Numbered from the stretch's first letter, positions 27,512 through 35,336 are shown. The stretch is 64,000 nt of DNA from Cupriavidus taiwanensis (GCF_900249755.1 NZ_LT976853.1:1023091-1087090), one strand, 5' to 3'. The notes: generated from the letters alone by a model not told the origin. Numbers and translations: made by a program.

Positions 27512-27700
27512 TCAGGCGGGCAGGGCGTTGGTGAGGGTGTCGCCGATGAAGTCGAAGATGATGTTCAGGTTCGTGCCGATCAGGCGGACCGAAACGATGA
27601 TCACGACGGCAATCAGCGCTGCAATCAGGCCGTATTCGATGGCGGTCACGCCGTCTTCGTCGCGGATGAATTGCTTCAGCATGGTGGTCAGGTTTTGCAT
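27512..27700 (-). CDS. flp: Major Flp prepilin
   Basis: 62 residues. The basic leader is followed by DEDG and VTAIEYGLIAALIAVVIIVSV: cleavage after Gly17, Glu22-Tyr23, then the hydrophobic assembly helix. The remainder ends ...GDTLTNALPA. It is the first gene of the 14-gene operon and probably the main pilin. AAGGAG is 8 bases before the ATG. The nearest sigma-54-type promoter is at 28123-28137, which would give a leader of about 410 bases. Confidence 0.95.
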   Translation of the reverse strand: MQNLTTMLKQFIRDEDGVTAIEYGLIAALIAVVIIVSVRLIGTNLNIIFDFIGDTLTNALPA

Positions 27701-28122
27701 GACTAACTCCTTGGGTTGGGAACAAGCACTGCAGGACTACGGAACTGCGATCGGGTGGATGGCGCCGGGTATCAGCGCCTGGAACCCCGGCGGCAGGGCG
27801 GCGCGCAGATCGCGCAGGCATGGAACGGCCACCTGCCGGAACCGCCGTGTTCACCGCGCGGGCTGCGTGACTGCAGCCGGCGTAGCGCCGACGCATGCAT
27901 GCAACGTGCGGCGTGCTGGACATGGCCTGCGCGCGCCCTGCAACGGAACGGCGCGCCGCCGGTGCCCCTGGCAGCGGCAGCGTGGCCGGTGTTCCGGTGT
28001 GGCATCGCAAGTTGGCGCACGGCTGGCATGGTCAGGCTCCCCGTATCGTTCTTGGTCAATGCCAGCGAGCGTTGCGCCGGCATTGCGGCAACCAGGACTG
28101 CGGTACCGCATGCCTGGCATAG

Positions 28123-28137
28123 GCAAACGGCGGGCCA
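28123..28137 (-). promoter_or_regulatory. Candidate sigma-54 promoter for the Tad operon
   Basis: On the minus strand: TGGCCCGCCGTTTGC. It has the obligatory GG and GC spaced by 10 bases and matches TGGCACG-N4-TTGC at all but one constrained position. It points to flp, about 420 bases downstream. The nearest inverted repeat (28234-28251) begins about 97 bases upstream, the usual enhancer distance. Confidence 0.55.
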
Positions 28138-28233
28138 GGCCACCGGGAACCGTTGTGCCACAAGGCTTTGCGGGTAGCGCCGCGCGGTCGCCGCGGGCCC
28201 GGCGGGGCCGCGCGAGGCATTCCGGCCGGGCTT

Positions 28234-28251
28234 CGTTGCTGGGTGGAAACG
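28234..28251. promoter_or_regulatory. Inverted repeat, candidate activator site (gap A, copy 1)
   Basis: CGTTGC-N6-GAAACG, one mismatch between arms. It is the repeat nearest the candidate sigma-54 promoter of the Tad operon. Confidence 0.5.
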
Positions 28252-28478
28252 CGGCGCGGACAAGCCATTCCACAGGTCGCTACGAATGCCCTGGATCGCA
28301 CAATGTGCCCATGTGCGCGGGTTGATGCGCGACGGTCTGCAACGTCATCCAAAAGCATGAGAGCGCGATTGCACGGCGGGGCGGCATGCGCCACAAGCCG
28401 TAGTCTTGCTGCGTGCCCTGACCGCATAAGCCGCTGCCGGACAGACTGACGGATGAGGAGGGTCCCTTGAAAGCGCGG

Positions 28479-28496
28479 CGTTTCCGGTTCGAAACG
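28479..28496. promoter_or_regulatory. Inverted repeat, candidate activator site (gap A, copy 2, perfect)
   Basis: CGTTTC-N6-GAAACG with perfect 6-base arms. An identical pair of arms with the same spacer length recurs at 30874-30891. The spacer sequences differ, so this is a binding motif rather than a duplicated DNA segment. Confidence 0.62.
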
Positions 28497-28593
28497 TCGC
28501 GACCGGGAACGGGGTTGCGCGAAGGCCGGCGGAGTTACCGCGCATAGCCGCGACGCCCTTGTGTGGCAAGGCTTGCAGCCTTGCGCGGCCGCG

Positions 28594-28611
28594 TGATTCA
28601 TCGCGGAAACA
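28594..28611. promoter_or_regulatory. Inverted repeat, near copy (gap A, copy 3)
   Basis: TGATTC-N6-GAAACA. It shares the left arm TGATTC with the copy at 30977-30994. Confidence 0.42.
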
Positions 28612-28672
28612 TGGGGCGCGAGACGGCGGATCATCGCTGCAGTTCCGGACTTGCACGCGGGCGGCCGCAGCT

Positions 28673-28690
28673 CGTATCCCGGGGGAACCG
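28673..28690. promoter_or_regulatory. Inverted repeat, near copy (gap A, copy 4)
   Basis: CGTATC-N6-GAACCG, one change in each arm relative to the consensus. Confidence 0.38.
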
Positions 28691-28964
28691 GAGCATGGGA
28701 ACGCTTGGGTTCATGCAGCCTTCGCGTCCTGGCTTGCGCTGCCGCAGGCCGATGGAGCGGGGCTTGGGAAAGGTGTCGCGATGGTGTTGGCGACGTGCGC
28801 CGCAGGGCTGCGGCAACCGCGGGATGCAGACGGTGGCGCGGACCCTGCGGATGGCGCGGGCCTGGCGGGCGCGCAGGGATCCCACGCAGCCCGCCCTGTC
28901 GCGGGCAGAGAGGTATGGCGCGACCTGCCGCAGCCATGGCGGACTCCGGCCATGGCGCGTCGGG

Positions 28965-29000
28965 CCGTGCGCGTATCCGGCTAGCCGGATACGCGCACGG
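28965..29000. repeat. 36-base perfect palindrome
   Basis: The arms begin CCGTGCGCGTATCCGG and meet at CTAG; all 18 bases of each arm match. It starts 18 bases after the stop of the minus-strand membrane-protein gene. There is no T tract on either side, so it is not a standard terminator, though the extruded hairpin could still slow polymerase. Two GCCATGGC palindromes 16 bases apart lie just beyond it. Confidence 0.9.
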
Positions 29001-29017
29001 GCGGACAGCAGGCGGTC

Positions 29018-30487
29018 CTAGCGTTCGCGGACATAGGCGACGGCCACATCATCCTGGTGGACTTTGCGCCAGCCCGGCAAGTCATCGATCCACTTCGATG
29101 CAGGACTCCCGGGTTCAAGAACCGCCCAGCCGATCTGGTATTGCTCGAACATGGCCTGCAATACGTCGGCATCGCCCGCATAGGCTTTCATATACCTTCG
29201 CACGAAGGCGTCGCCGTAGAGATCGGCGCGGCCGTCGATGAGCGGGGCAATGCCGGAGAAGATCAGGTAGCCCCCGAAGTTGTAGCTGTTGAACACCGGC
29301 CCGCCACCCCCTGCCGCCATGGCCGCGCTGACGGCCTCGCGCGGCTGTATGCGGCGATGGTCGTGCTCGATGCCGTTGGCAAGCAGGACGATGCTGGTCA
29401 TGAACAGTGCCAGGCATAACGCGGTAAGCGTGCGTAGCAGCGGCGGCGACAGGTTCAGCTTGATCTCCGGACGGATTGCCGCGCGCAGCTGGGGCCCGAC
29501 GCTTGGCATCAGCAACAGCGGGGCCAGCAACCCGAGCAGTTCGGCATAGCGCGCCGAGACCAGGGTCAGGTGGACCAGCCCGAAGCACATCACGATGCGC
29601 ATCGCCGGCAGGCGGAAGCCGAAATAGAGCGCACCGAACAGCACAAAGCCAAGCCACAGCTCGATGGGCTGGACCAGGCGGAAATCCGGCGCCTTCCATT
29701 CGCCGATGACGCTGAGCGTATAGCTCATGCCGGAGACGTGGAAGGGAAAGAGCAGGCCGTCCACGCCGTTTGGCGTCAGCAGGCCCGCCAGCACGGTGAG
29801 TGCAAGGAAAGGGGCCCATGCCTTTGCGCTGCGGACCGGCTGCTTGTCGGCAAGGACGGCCTCGGCGGCCAGCGCGCCTGCCAGGCCGATGCCGAGCAGG
29901 AAGCTGCCGTGCAGGTTGGCCCACGCCAGCATCACGAGCAGCAGCCACAGGCCCGGCCGCTTGCCTTGCTCGCGCGCAAGCACCAGCTGCGCGGTCCAAA
30001 TCACCATCAGCGGCCAGGCCATGGCGTGCGGGCGGGCAACCAGGTGCTGGGCCAGCGTCAGGAAGGTGAGCAGGGTTGCGCTGAACGCGTGCAGCGGTTC
30101 GATATAGCGCAGCAGGAACCGCAGCAGCACGGTCAGCGTGACGGCGGTCGCCAGCGCGGTGACCAGTACCGGCCCCGCCCAGCCGAACCAGGCATGGGAA
30201 GCGGCAAGGATAACTTCGGCGAGCCATTCATGAGGGACCCATTTGGCGCCGTGAAACGAGAAGGAGAAGGGATCGGTGGAGGGTACCGCCTGGTTGGCAA
30301 GGATCCATTTGCCGGCGGCGATATGCCAGAACGTATCGGCATCCACCAGCAATCGGCCGCCGGCAAATGACAGCAGCGAGAACACGCCGAGCCCGTACAG
30401 CGCTGGCCAGAACCAGCGTTGCCTGGCGCACTGCCGGAGCAGGCTGTCCGAGCCGGCTGCCCCGACCCAAGTGGTATTGGTTTTCAT
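29018..30487 (-). CDS. Polytopic membrane protein, probable glycan-related transferase
   Basis: 489 residues with about ten hydrophobic helices. Near the N terminus are the acidic loop motif LLVDADTFWHIAAGKWIL and STDPFSFSFHGAKWVPHEWLAE. These resemble the first periplasmic loop (Asp-rich, DPF/HEW) of lipid-linked-sugar-using GT-C type proteins. The C-terminal soluble part (FNSYNFGGYLIFSGIAPLIDGRADLYG) is periplasmic-looking. I used ATG 30487 because upstream in-frame residues are not membrane-like. A strong sigma-54-type promoter lies about 87 bases upstream. A role in surface glycan synthesis or pilin glycosylation is inferred. Confidence 0.7.
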   Translation of the reverse strand: MKTNTTWVGAAGSDSLLRQCARQRWFWPALYGLGVFSLLSFAGGRLLVDADTFWHIAAGKWILANQAVPSTDPFSFSFHGAKWVPHEWLAEVILAASHAWFGWAGPVLVTALATAVTLTVLLRFLLRYIEPLHAFSATLLTFLTLAQHLVARPHAMAWPLMVIWTAQLVLAREQGKRPGLWLLLVMLAWANLHGSFLLGIGLAGALAAEAVLADKQPVRSAKAWAPFLALTVLAGLLTPNGVDGLLFPFHVSGMSYTLSVIGEWKAPDFRLVQPIELWLGFVLFGALYFGFRLPAMRIVMCFGLVHLTLVSARYAELLGLLAPLLLMPSVGPQLRAAIRPEIKLNLSPPLLRTLTALCLALFMTSIVLLANGIEHDHRRIQPREAVSAAMAAGGGGPVFNSYNFGGYLIFSGIAPLIDGRADLYGDAFVRRYMKAYAGDADVLQAMFEQYQIGWAVLEPGSPASKWIDDLPGWRKVHQDDVAVAYVRER

Positions 30488-30573
30488 GGCGTCTCGCGAT
30501 GGCTTCGATGATGGCCCGTTCCCGTCGACCCGGCGCGCACTTCCCCAATGCGGCACGCGGGCGCGTTGCGTGG

Positions 30574-30590
30574 TTGCAAGGACTGCGCCA
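30574..30590 (-). promoter_or_regulatory. Candidate sigma-54 promoter for the membrane-protein gene
   Basis: On the minus strand: TGGCGCAGTCCTTGCAA. It has GG-N10-GC and the full TTGCAA end, the best sigma-54 match in the window. The start codon lies about 87 bases downstream. The inverted repeat at 30675-30692 begins about 85 bases upstream, and the perfect copy at 30874 about 285 bases upstream. Confidence 0.62.
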
Positions 30591-30674
30591 TTGCTGGGAA
30601 TGCCTTGGTTTTACCGGGTTTTCCGGCTTGGCGCGTGGATCCGGCCCGGCTTGCGGGCGAGGGAACGGGGCCGC

Positions 30675-30692
30675 CGTTTCCGCTTCGAATCG
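30675..30692. promoter_or_regulatory. Inverted repeat, near copy (gap B, copy 1)
   Basis: CGTTTC-N6-GAATCG, one mismatch. It is placed like an enhancer for the sigma-54-type promoter at 30574-30590. Confidence 0.5.
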
Positions 30693-30873
30693 TGCTTAAT
30701 TTCCTGTTGGACGACGGCCTGTGCAGCAGGATGGCAATATCCCGCCAGTTCTGCGCCGAAAGGATGATCAGGAGCGCGCCACGCACCGTGCCTTTGGCGG
30801 ATCAGGCCACGAAAAGATGCGGCTACGTCATGGCGCATCGCGCTTCGCCAGGCTCGGGGCGCCGGAAGCCCGG

Positions 30874-30891
30874 CGTTTCAGGTGAGAAACG
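30874..30891. promoter_or_regulatory. Inverted repeat, perfect copy (gap B, copy 2)
   Basis: CGTTTC-N6-GAAACG, both arms perfect. It lies almost midway between the two divergent glycan genes. Confidence 0.62.
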
Positions 30892-30976
30892 CGGACGGAT
30901 GGCGGTGGCATGCGAGCTTTCGCTCGCGACCCGCAGGAATCCAGAGGCCATGCGGGCGCGCAGCCGAATCAGACGG

Positions 30977-30994
30977 TGATTCAACCTGGAAACG
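30977..30994. promoter_or_regulatory. Inverted repeat, near copy (gap B, copy 3)
   Basis: TGATTC-N6-GAAACG, with a perfect right arm. It shares its left arm with the copy at 28594-28611. Confidence 0.45.
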
Positions 30995-31256
30995 CTTGCG
31001 CAAGGCGGATTTTCTGGCTTGGCCAGCGGGCCTCGGTGGTGCTTGTATATCCCTGGTCGGCTGACCAGAATGAAGCGAATGCATCGATGCGTCGCGGCTG
31101 CATTTTTCAGGGCAACGCAGCGACAGCAGGCAGCGGCAGGATGGGCGCCGCACGACGTGCCGTGCCATCCGGCAGCCGCACCGATAACAAGACCATGCGG
31201 ACGACCGCGCAAGCACGACGGCGTCCACCAACGCCAGGCCGTCCGGGGAGAGCATC

Positions 31257-32279
31257 ATGTCGGGTCCATACGAAAGCAGGCTGCTGTCTCTGGTGGTGCC
31301 CTGCTACAACGAATCCGAAAGCATCGGCCAGTTCTTCGCCAGCGTCATCCCCGTGCTCGAGTGCATCGACGCGATCCGCTTCGAGATCGTGCTGGTGAAC
31401 GACGGCAGCACCGACGACACCCTGGAACGGCTGGTCGCCCATTCGCAGCGCGACCCGCGCGTGCGCGTGGTGGACCTGACCCGGAACTTCGGCAAGGAGG
31501 CGGCGCTGACGGCCGGGCTCGACGAGGCCCTGGGCGATGCGGTAATCCCCATCGACGCCGACCTGCAGGACCCGCCCGCTTTGATTCCGGAGATGGTCAG
31601 GCGCTGGCGCGAGGGCGCAGAGGTGGTGCTGGCGCAACGCAGCAGCCGAGCCTGCGATTCCTGGCTCAAGCGTGTGACGGCAGGGGCTTACTACCGCGTC
31701 CACAACAAGCTGTCCGACCAGAAGCTGCCGGTGAACGTCGGCGATTTCCGTCTGATGGACCGGACCGTGATCAACGCGCTCAAGCAATTGCCGGAGCGGC
31801 ATCGCTTCATGAAGGGCCTGTTCGCCTGGGTCGGCTACCGCACCGTGATCGTGCCGTACGAGCGCGAGGCGCGCAGCGCCGGACGGTCGAAGTTCTCCGG
31901 CTGGCGCCTGTGGAATTTCGCGCTGGAGGGTATCACCAGCTTCAGCACCATGCCGCTGCGCAGCTGGACTTACATCGGCGTGGCGATCGCGCTGGGGGCG
32001 TTCGGCTACGGCGCGTTCATCGTGGCGCGCACGCTGGTGCTGGGCGTCGATGTGCCGGGCTATGCCTCGCTGCTGTCGGCGCTGCTGTTTCTCGGCGGCA
32101 TCCAGCTGATCGGGCTGGGCGTGGTCGGCGAATATGTCGGGCGCATCTACGACGAAGCGAAGGGCCGGCCGATCTACCTGGTGCGGCGGCGCTACCAGGA
32201 GACCGGGCAAGGCCGGAACCTGGCGTCGGGACGGCGCGTGATCCGGATCGATCGCGGGCAAGTCAGCAACGGCCGCTGA
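31257..32279 (+). CDS. GT2 glycosyltransferase (GtrB/dolichol-phosphate-sugar synthase type)
   Basis: 340 residues. The GT2 N-terminal domain reads LLSLVVPCYNESESIGQFF, then VLVNDGSTDDTLE, then PIDADLQDPPALIPEMV (Asp motif for metal and nucleotide sugar), then GDFRLMDRTVINAL. Two C-terminal membrane helices follow (YIGVAIALGAFGYGAFIVART and SLLSALLFLGGIQLIGLGVVGEYVGRIYDEAKGRP). Such enzymes load a sugar onto polyprenyl phosphate for later transfer outside the membrane. GGGGAGA precedes the ATG. It is convergent with the gtrA gene, whose product is the usual flippase partner. Confidence 0.92.
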   Translation: MSGPYESRLLSLVVPCYNESESIGQFFASVIPVLECIDAIRFEIVLVNDGSTDDTLERLVAHSQRDPRVRVVDLTRNFGKEAALTAGLDEALGDAVIPIDADLQDPPALIPEMVRRWREGAEVVLAQRSSRACDSWLKRVTAGAYYRVHNKLSDQKLPVNVGDFRLMDRTVINALKQLPERHRFMKGLFAWVGYRTVIVPYEREARSAGRSKFSGWRLWNFALEGITSFSTMPLRSWTYIGVAIALGAFGYGAFIVARTLVLGVDVPGYASLLSALLFLGGIQLIGLGVVGEYVGRIYDEAKGRPIYLVRRRYQETGQGRNLASGRRVIRIDRGQVSNGR

Positions 32280-32309
32280 GGTTTGCCGTCTCCAAGGCCC
32301 TGCCGCGCA

Positions 32310-32699
32310 TCAATCGCGGTAGGTCCAGGTGCGGTGGAGCAGGTAGGTGAACACCGGCACGGTCAGCACCACGCCAGCCAGCCCGGTCCAGTAGCTGGCC
32401 CCGAGCCGCTGCGCCGTCCACGCGATACCCATGGTCAGCACCAGCCCCAGCAGCGAGACCCCGGCAAAGCGCCACAGGGTGCGGCTGTGCAGGCGCGACG
32501 AAAAGCTCCACAGAGTGTTGAGCAGGTACGAGCATGCCGTCGCGCAGAGAAAGGCGACGCAGTTGGCCGCTACGGGCGAGGCCCCGCTCGCGCTCACCAG
32601 CGTTGCCGTGATGGCGACATGCACCCCGGTCGAGGTCGCGCCGGAAACCAGGAAGCGCGTGAACCGGCGCAGCCCGGCTGCGGTGCCGCTGGCGTTCAC
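32310..32699 (-). CDS. GtrA-family membrane protein
   Basis: 129 residues with four membrane helices, matching GtrA (FTRFLVSGATSTGVHVAITATLV, then NCVAFLCATACSYLLNTLWSF, ending FTYLLHRTWTYRD). GtrA proteins are thought to flip polyprenyl-phosphate sugars across the inner membrane. The start is a GTG at 32699 whose bases overlap the methyltransferase stop (GTGA, 4 bases), so translation is coupled. The neighbouring convergent GT2 gene supplies the matching transferase. Confidence 0.87.
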   Translation of the reverse strand: MNASGTAAGLRRFTRFLVSGATSTGVHVAITATLVSASGASPVAANCVAFLCATACSYLLNTLWSFSSRLHSRTLWRFAGVSLLGLVLTMGIAWTAQRLGASYWTGLAGVVLTVPVFTYLLHRTWTYRD

Positions 32700-33430
32700 G
32701 ATGCGCGCAGCACTGCCATCAGCGAAATGCCGAACGGCAGCGAGCCGTGCGCAAGCCAGTGGCGCTCGGTGCGGAACACGCGGTGCAGCGCGCCGTTGAC
32801 CGGTGCGGGCGGGACGGCGGCGCCGCTTGCGTGGCGGCTGCCGCGCAAGCGGTCGCCGATGCGCGCGGCGACTGCGAGCGGGAACAGCATCGTATTGAAG
32901 TACGACATCCGTTCCACGCGCAGGCCGCAGCGGCTGGCCAGTGCGTGCAGCGAACCCTTGCTGTAGCGGCGCTGGTGATGCAGGAACACGTCGTGCGCGC
33001 TCCACAGCCACTGGTACGCGGGCACGGTGATGAAGACCGCGCCGCCCGCCTTCAGCAGCCTGGCGGCGCAGTCGAGCGAGCCGGCATCGTCGGCGATGTG
33101 CTCGAGGCAGTCGAGCAGGCAGACCAGGTCGAAGCTGCGCTCGGCGAACGGCATCTGGTCGGGGCACTTGCCGTGGCGAAGGTCATAGGCGTCAGCGGTT
33201 TTCTCGCGAGCCAGGCGCAGCGCGGTGCCGTCCATTTCCACCGCGCTGACCTTGCCGAACTGCGACAGCATCGCCAGGTTGCCGCCGGTGCCCGCGCCGA
33301 TCTCGAGGATAGCCGCATGGCGCGGCAAGGCCAGGCCGCAGAGGATGGTGGCGACGATCTCGCGCCGGCCACGGAACCACCAGTGGCTGGCCTCGGTGTC
33401 GGCCATTTCGAGGTAGGCGTCAGGGGACAT
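32696..33430 (-). CDS. Class I SAM-dependent methyltransferase
   Basis: 244 residues. Motif I is ILEIGAGTGGNLAMLS, followed by VSAVEMDGTALRLA, FDLVCLLDCLEHIADD and GGAVFITVPAYQWLWSAHDVFLHHQRRYSK. The last stretch is typical of methyltransferases in surface-glycan and lipid loci. ATG 33430 has AAGGA upstream; a TTG at 33451 would add seven residues. The gene follows the sigma-54 activator on the same strand and is coupled to gtrA. The acceptor (sugar, lipid or other) is unknown. Confidence 0.88.
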   Translation of the reverse strand: MSPDAYLEMADTEASHWWFRGRREIVATILCGLALPRHAAILEIGAGTGGNLAMLSQFGKVSAVEMDGTALRLAREKTADAYDLRHGKCPDQMPFAERSFDLVCLLDCLEHIADDAGSLDCAARLLKAGGAVFITVPAYQWLWSAHDVFLHHQRRYSKGSLHALASRCGLRVERMSYFNTMLFPLAVAARIGDRLRGSRHASGAAVPPAPVNGALHRVFRTERHWLAHGSLPFGISLMAVLRAS

Positions 33431-33462
33431 GGGGCGATCCTTCAGTGGCAAGCGTCGCGGTG

Positions 33463-34839
33463 TCAGCCCTGCACGCAGATCAACCCCAGGTCTCCCTTCT
33501 TCACCTGCAGCTTGTAATCCCGCATCAACCGGAACAACGTCACCCGCGAGATCCCCAGTTCGGCGGCCACGTCGATCAGCCGTTCATGGTGGCGCTGCAG
33601 CGCTTCGACGATGGCGTTCTGTTCGGCGGCCTCGCGGATCGCGGCGAGCGTCAGCGGGCGCTCGTCCGCGGGCGCGGCCAGTTCCAGGTCTTCGGGCTGG
33701 ATCACGCCGTCTTCGCACATCGCGGCGGCGTGGCGGATGCGGTTGATCAGCTCGCGCACGTTGCCGGGCCAGGTATGCAGCTGGATTGCGCGCAGCGCCA
33801 TCGGCGAGAAGCCGCGGATGCGCGCCGGCGACTGCTTGCGCACGGTCTCCAGCACATGTTCGGCGATCAGCAGGATGTCGCTGCCGCGCTCGCGCAGCGG
33901 GGGCTGGCGCACGCGCAGCACGCACAGCCGGTGGTACAGGTCGCCGCGGAAGCGCTCGGCGGCGATCGCGGCTTCCAGGTCGACATGGGTAGCGGAGATG
34001 ATGCGCACATCGACTTCGACCGACTCGGTGCCGCCCAGCCGCTCGATGCGACCGGTCTCCAGGAAGCGCAGCAGGCTGGTCTGGCTTTCGATCGGCATGT
34101 CGCCGATTTCATCGAGAAACAGCGTGCCGCCCTGCGCCATCTCGATGCGGCCGGGCTTGCGCTTGGTGGCGCCGGTGAACGCGCCGCGCTCATAGCCGAA
34201 CAGCTCGGACATCAGCAGCGTGGGCGGGATCGCCGCGCAGTTGACCGCGATGAACGGGCGCGACGCCCGCACCGAGGCGCGGTGGATGGCCTGCGCGGCG
34301 AGTTCCTTGCCGGTGCCGGACTCGCCCGAGATCAGCACCGGCGTATCCCAGCGCGACACCTTCTCGATGCCGCGGAACAGCGATTGCATCGCCGGGCAGC
34401 TGCCGATCATGCCATCGGGACGGCCTGTGCGCGCGGGCTCGTGCTGTGCGCCGGGCCGCAGCCGGGCCATGCCCAGCGCATGCCCCAGGGCCTCGGCCAG
34501 GCGCGGGTGCTCGAGCGGGGCGGTGTGGTAGTCGACGAAGTACAGGCCGAGCAGCCGGCGCGCGCTTTCGCTCAGCGCATGCTCGCCGGCGACGATGCCG
34601 ATCCAGCCGATGTGCCGCTGCGCCAGCCACGGCTCGAACGCCTCCAGTTCGGCATCGCCGAAACCGCCTTGCAGGTCCAGCAGCGCGGCCAGCGGCTGGT
34701 TGCCTGGAGGCAGCGCGTGCAGGTCCTGCAGGTTCGATGCGAAACTGATTTTCCAGCCACGCTGGGCGAACAGCCGGCACAGCGAGGCGTCGTGGTGCTG
34801 CGACAGGTACAGCAGCGGGCGGTTGGCGTACGCGCTCAT
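33463..34839 (-). CDS. Sigma-54-dependent activator (VpsR/NtrC-like)
   Basis: 458 residues. The N-terminal about 125 residues resemble a receiver domain with Asp55 in LLDL but no acidic pair at the usual place, so phosphorylation is doubtful. The AAA+ domain has Walker A GESGTGKE (172-179), the sigma-54-contact loop GAFTGA (219-224) and Walker B FLDEIG. The C-terminal Fis-type helix-turn-helix is DVAAELGISRVTLFRLMRDY. It activates sigma-54 promoters from distant sites. The gene heads a unit with the methyltransferase and gtrA. Its own upstream gap carries a sigma-54-type promoter, so autoregulation is possible. It is the best candidate to bind the repeats in the nearby gaps. Confidence 0.92.
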   Translation of the reverse strand: MSAYANRPLLYLSQHHDASLCRLFAQRGWKISFASNLQDLHALPPGNQPLAALLDLQGGFGDAELEAFEPWLAQRHIGWIGIVAGEHALSESARRLLGLYFVDYHTAPLEHPRLAEALGHALGMARLRPGAQHEPARTGRPDGMIGSCPAMQSLFRGIEKVSRWDTPVLISGESGTGKELAAQAIHRASVRASRPFIAVNCAAIPPTLLMSELFGYERGAFTGATKRKPGRIEMAQGGTLFLDEIGDMPIESQTSLLRFLETGRIERLGGTESVEVDVRIISATHVDLEAAIAAERFRGDLYHRLCVLRVRQPPLRERGSDILLIAEHVLETVRKQSPARIRGFSPMALRAIQLHTWPGNVRELINRIRHAAAMCEDGVIQPEDLELAAPADERPLTLAAIREAAEQNAIVEALQRHHERLIDVAAELGISRVTLFRLMRDYKLQVKKGDLGLICVQG

Positions 34840-34874
34840 GATATTTCCCCGGATTTTTGTTTTTAGCGGAACTG

Positions 34875-34895
34875 GCGGCCGGCATGGCCGGCCGC
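34875..34895 (-). other. Hairpin in the leader of the activator gene
   Basis: GCGGCCGGC and GCCGGCCGC form a 9-bp stem around a 3-base loop, 36 bases upstream of the activator start codon. It has no T tract. It could affect translation or mRNA stability; this is inference. Confidence 0.45.
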
Positions 34896-35320
34896 TCGCT
34901 CCGTTGGCTCTAAGGCTTGCGCCGGCGCATCATGCCGATGCGCGCGGCGCGCTCCCCAATTTCTGTTGTCCACCCCGTTCTTATCCGGGCGCACCGGCAT
35001 GCCGGCCCGTCCGCTTGCTGCCTGCGAGACGCCGGATTGGCCGGCATGCCGCAGCAATCCAGGTTGCACGGACCGCTTGCTTGCGCTCGCGGCCCGTGTC
35101 CTGAATGACCTCCGCCTTGTCTTGTCGACGCCCAGGCCGTGGCCGGTGCCGATGCGGGCCAGTTCCTGCCGCGTGGCCCCCGCTTACAGCGCCAGTCCAA
35201 TTCCCGCCCTGGGTTGCGGGGTCGTCCTGAAACTGATCCTCGGCGAACGCGTGCCAGTTGTTTGCCGCTCTCGTTCCAGACTTCCCCTTTGTGCCGGGCT
35301 TCTGTTCGCGCCGACATATC

Positions 35321-35336
35321 TGCGACGAATGTGCCA
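35321..35336 (-). promoter_or_regulatory. Candidate sigma-54 promoter upstream of the activator gene
   Basis: On the minus strand: TGGCACATTCGTCGCA. The -24 half is a near-perfect TGGCAC and the GG-N10-GC spacing is right; the -12 half is TCGC rather than TTGC. It would give a leader of about 470 bases. Confidence 0.45.

Larger units (their letters stand above)
27701..29017. other. 1.3-kb non-coding regulatory gap upstream of the Tad operon
   Basis: No open frame here looks like a protein; the longest are Arg/Pro/Ala-rich and lack domains or ribosome sites. Instead the gap holds a sigma-54-type promoter facing flp (28123-28137), four copies of an 18-bp inverted repeat (28234, 28479, 28594, 28673), a pair of GCCATGGC palindromes (28933-28956) and a 36-base perfect palindrome (28965-29000). 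It appears to be a large control region. Confidence 0.6.
30488..31256. other. Non-coding control gap between divergent glycan genes
   Basis: No convincing gene. The gap holds a sigma-54-type promoter toward the membrane-protein gene (30574-30590) and three copies of the 18-bp inverted repeat (30675, 30874, 30977). I found no equally good sigma-54 promoter toward the GT2 gene on the other strand. A weak GG-N10-GC match near 31030 lacks the TTGC end. Confidence 0.55.

Noticed and set aside
28056-28937. A 293-residue minus-strand frame in the Tad control gap
   Set aside because: The composition is Arg/Ala/Pro-rich without hydrophobic core or domain, and there is no ribosome site. The gap is better explained as a control region.
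30735-30760. TGGCAATATCCCGC on the plus strand in the glycan gap
   Set aside because: The GG to GC spacing is 9 bases and the -12 half lacks TTGC.
35243-35256. A second sigma-54-like sequence, TGGCACGCGTTCGC on the minus strand
   Set aside because: The GG to GC spacing is 9 bases instead of 10, which sigma-54 does not tolerate well.
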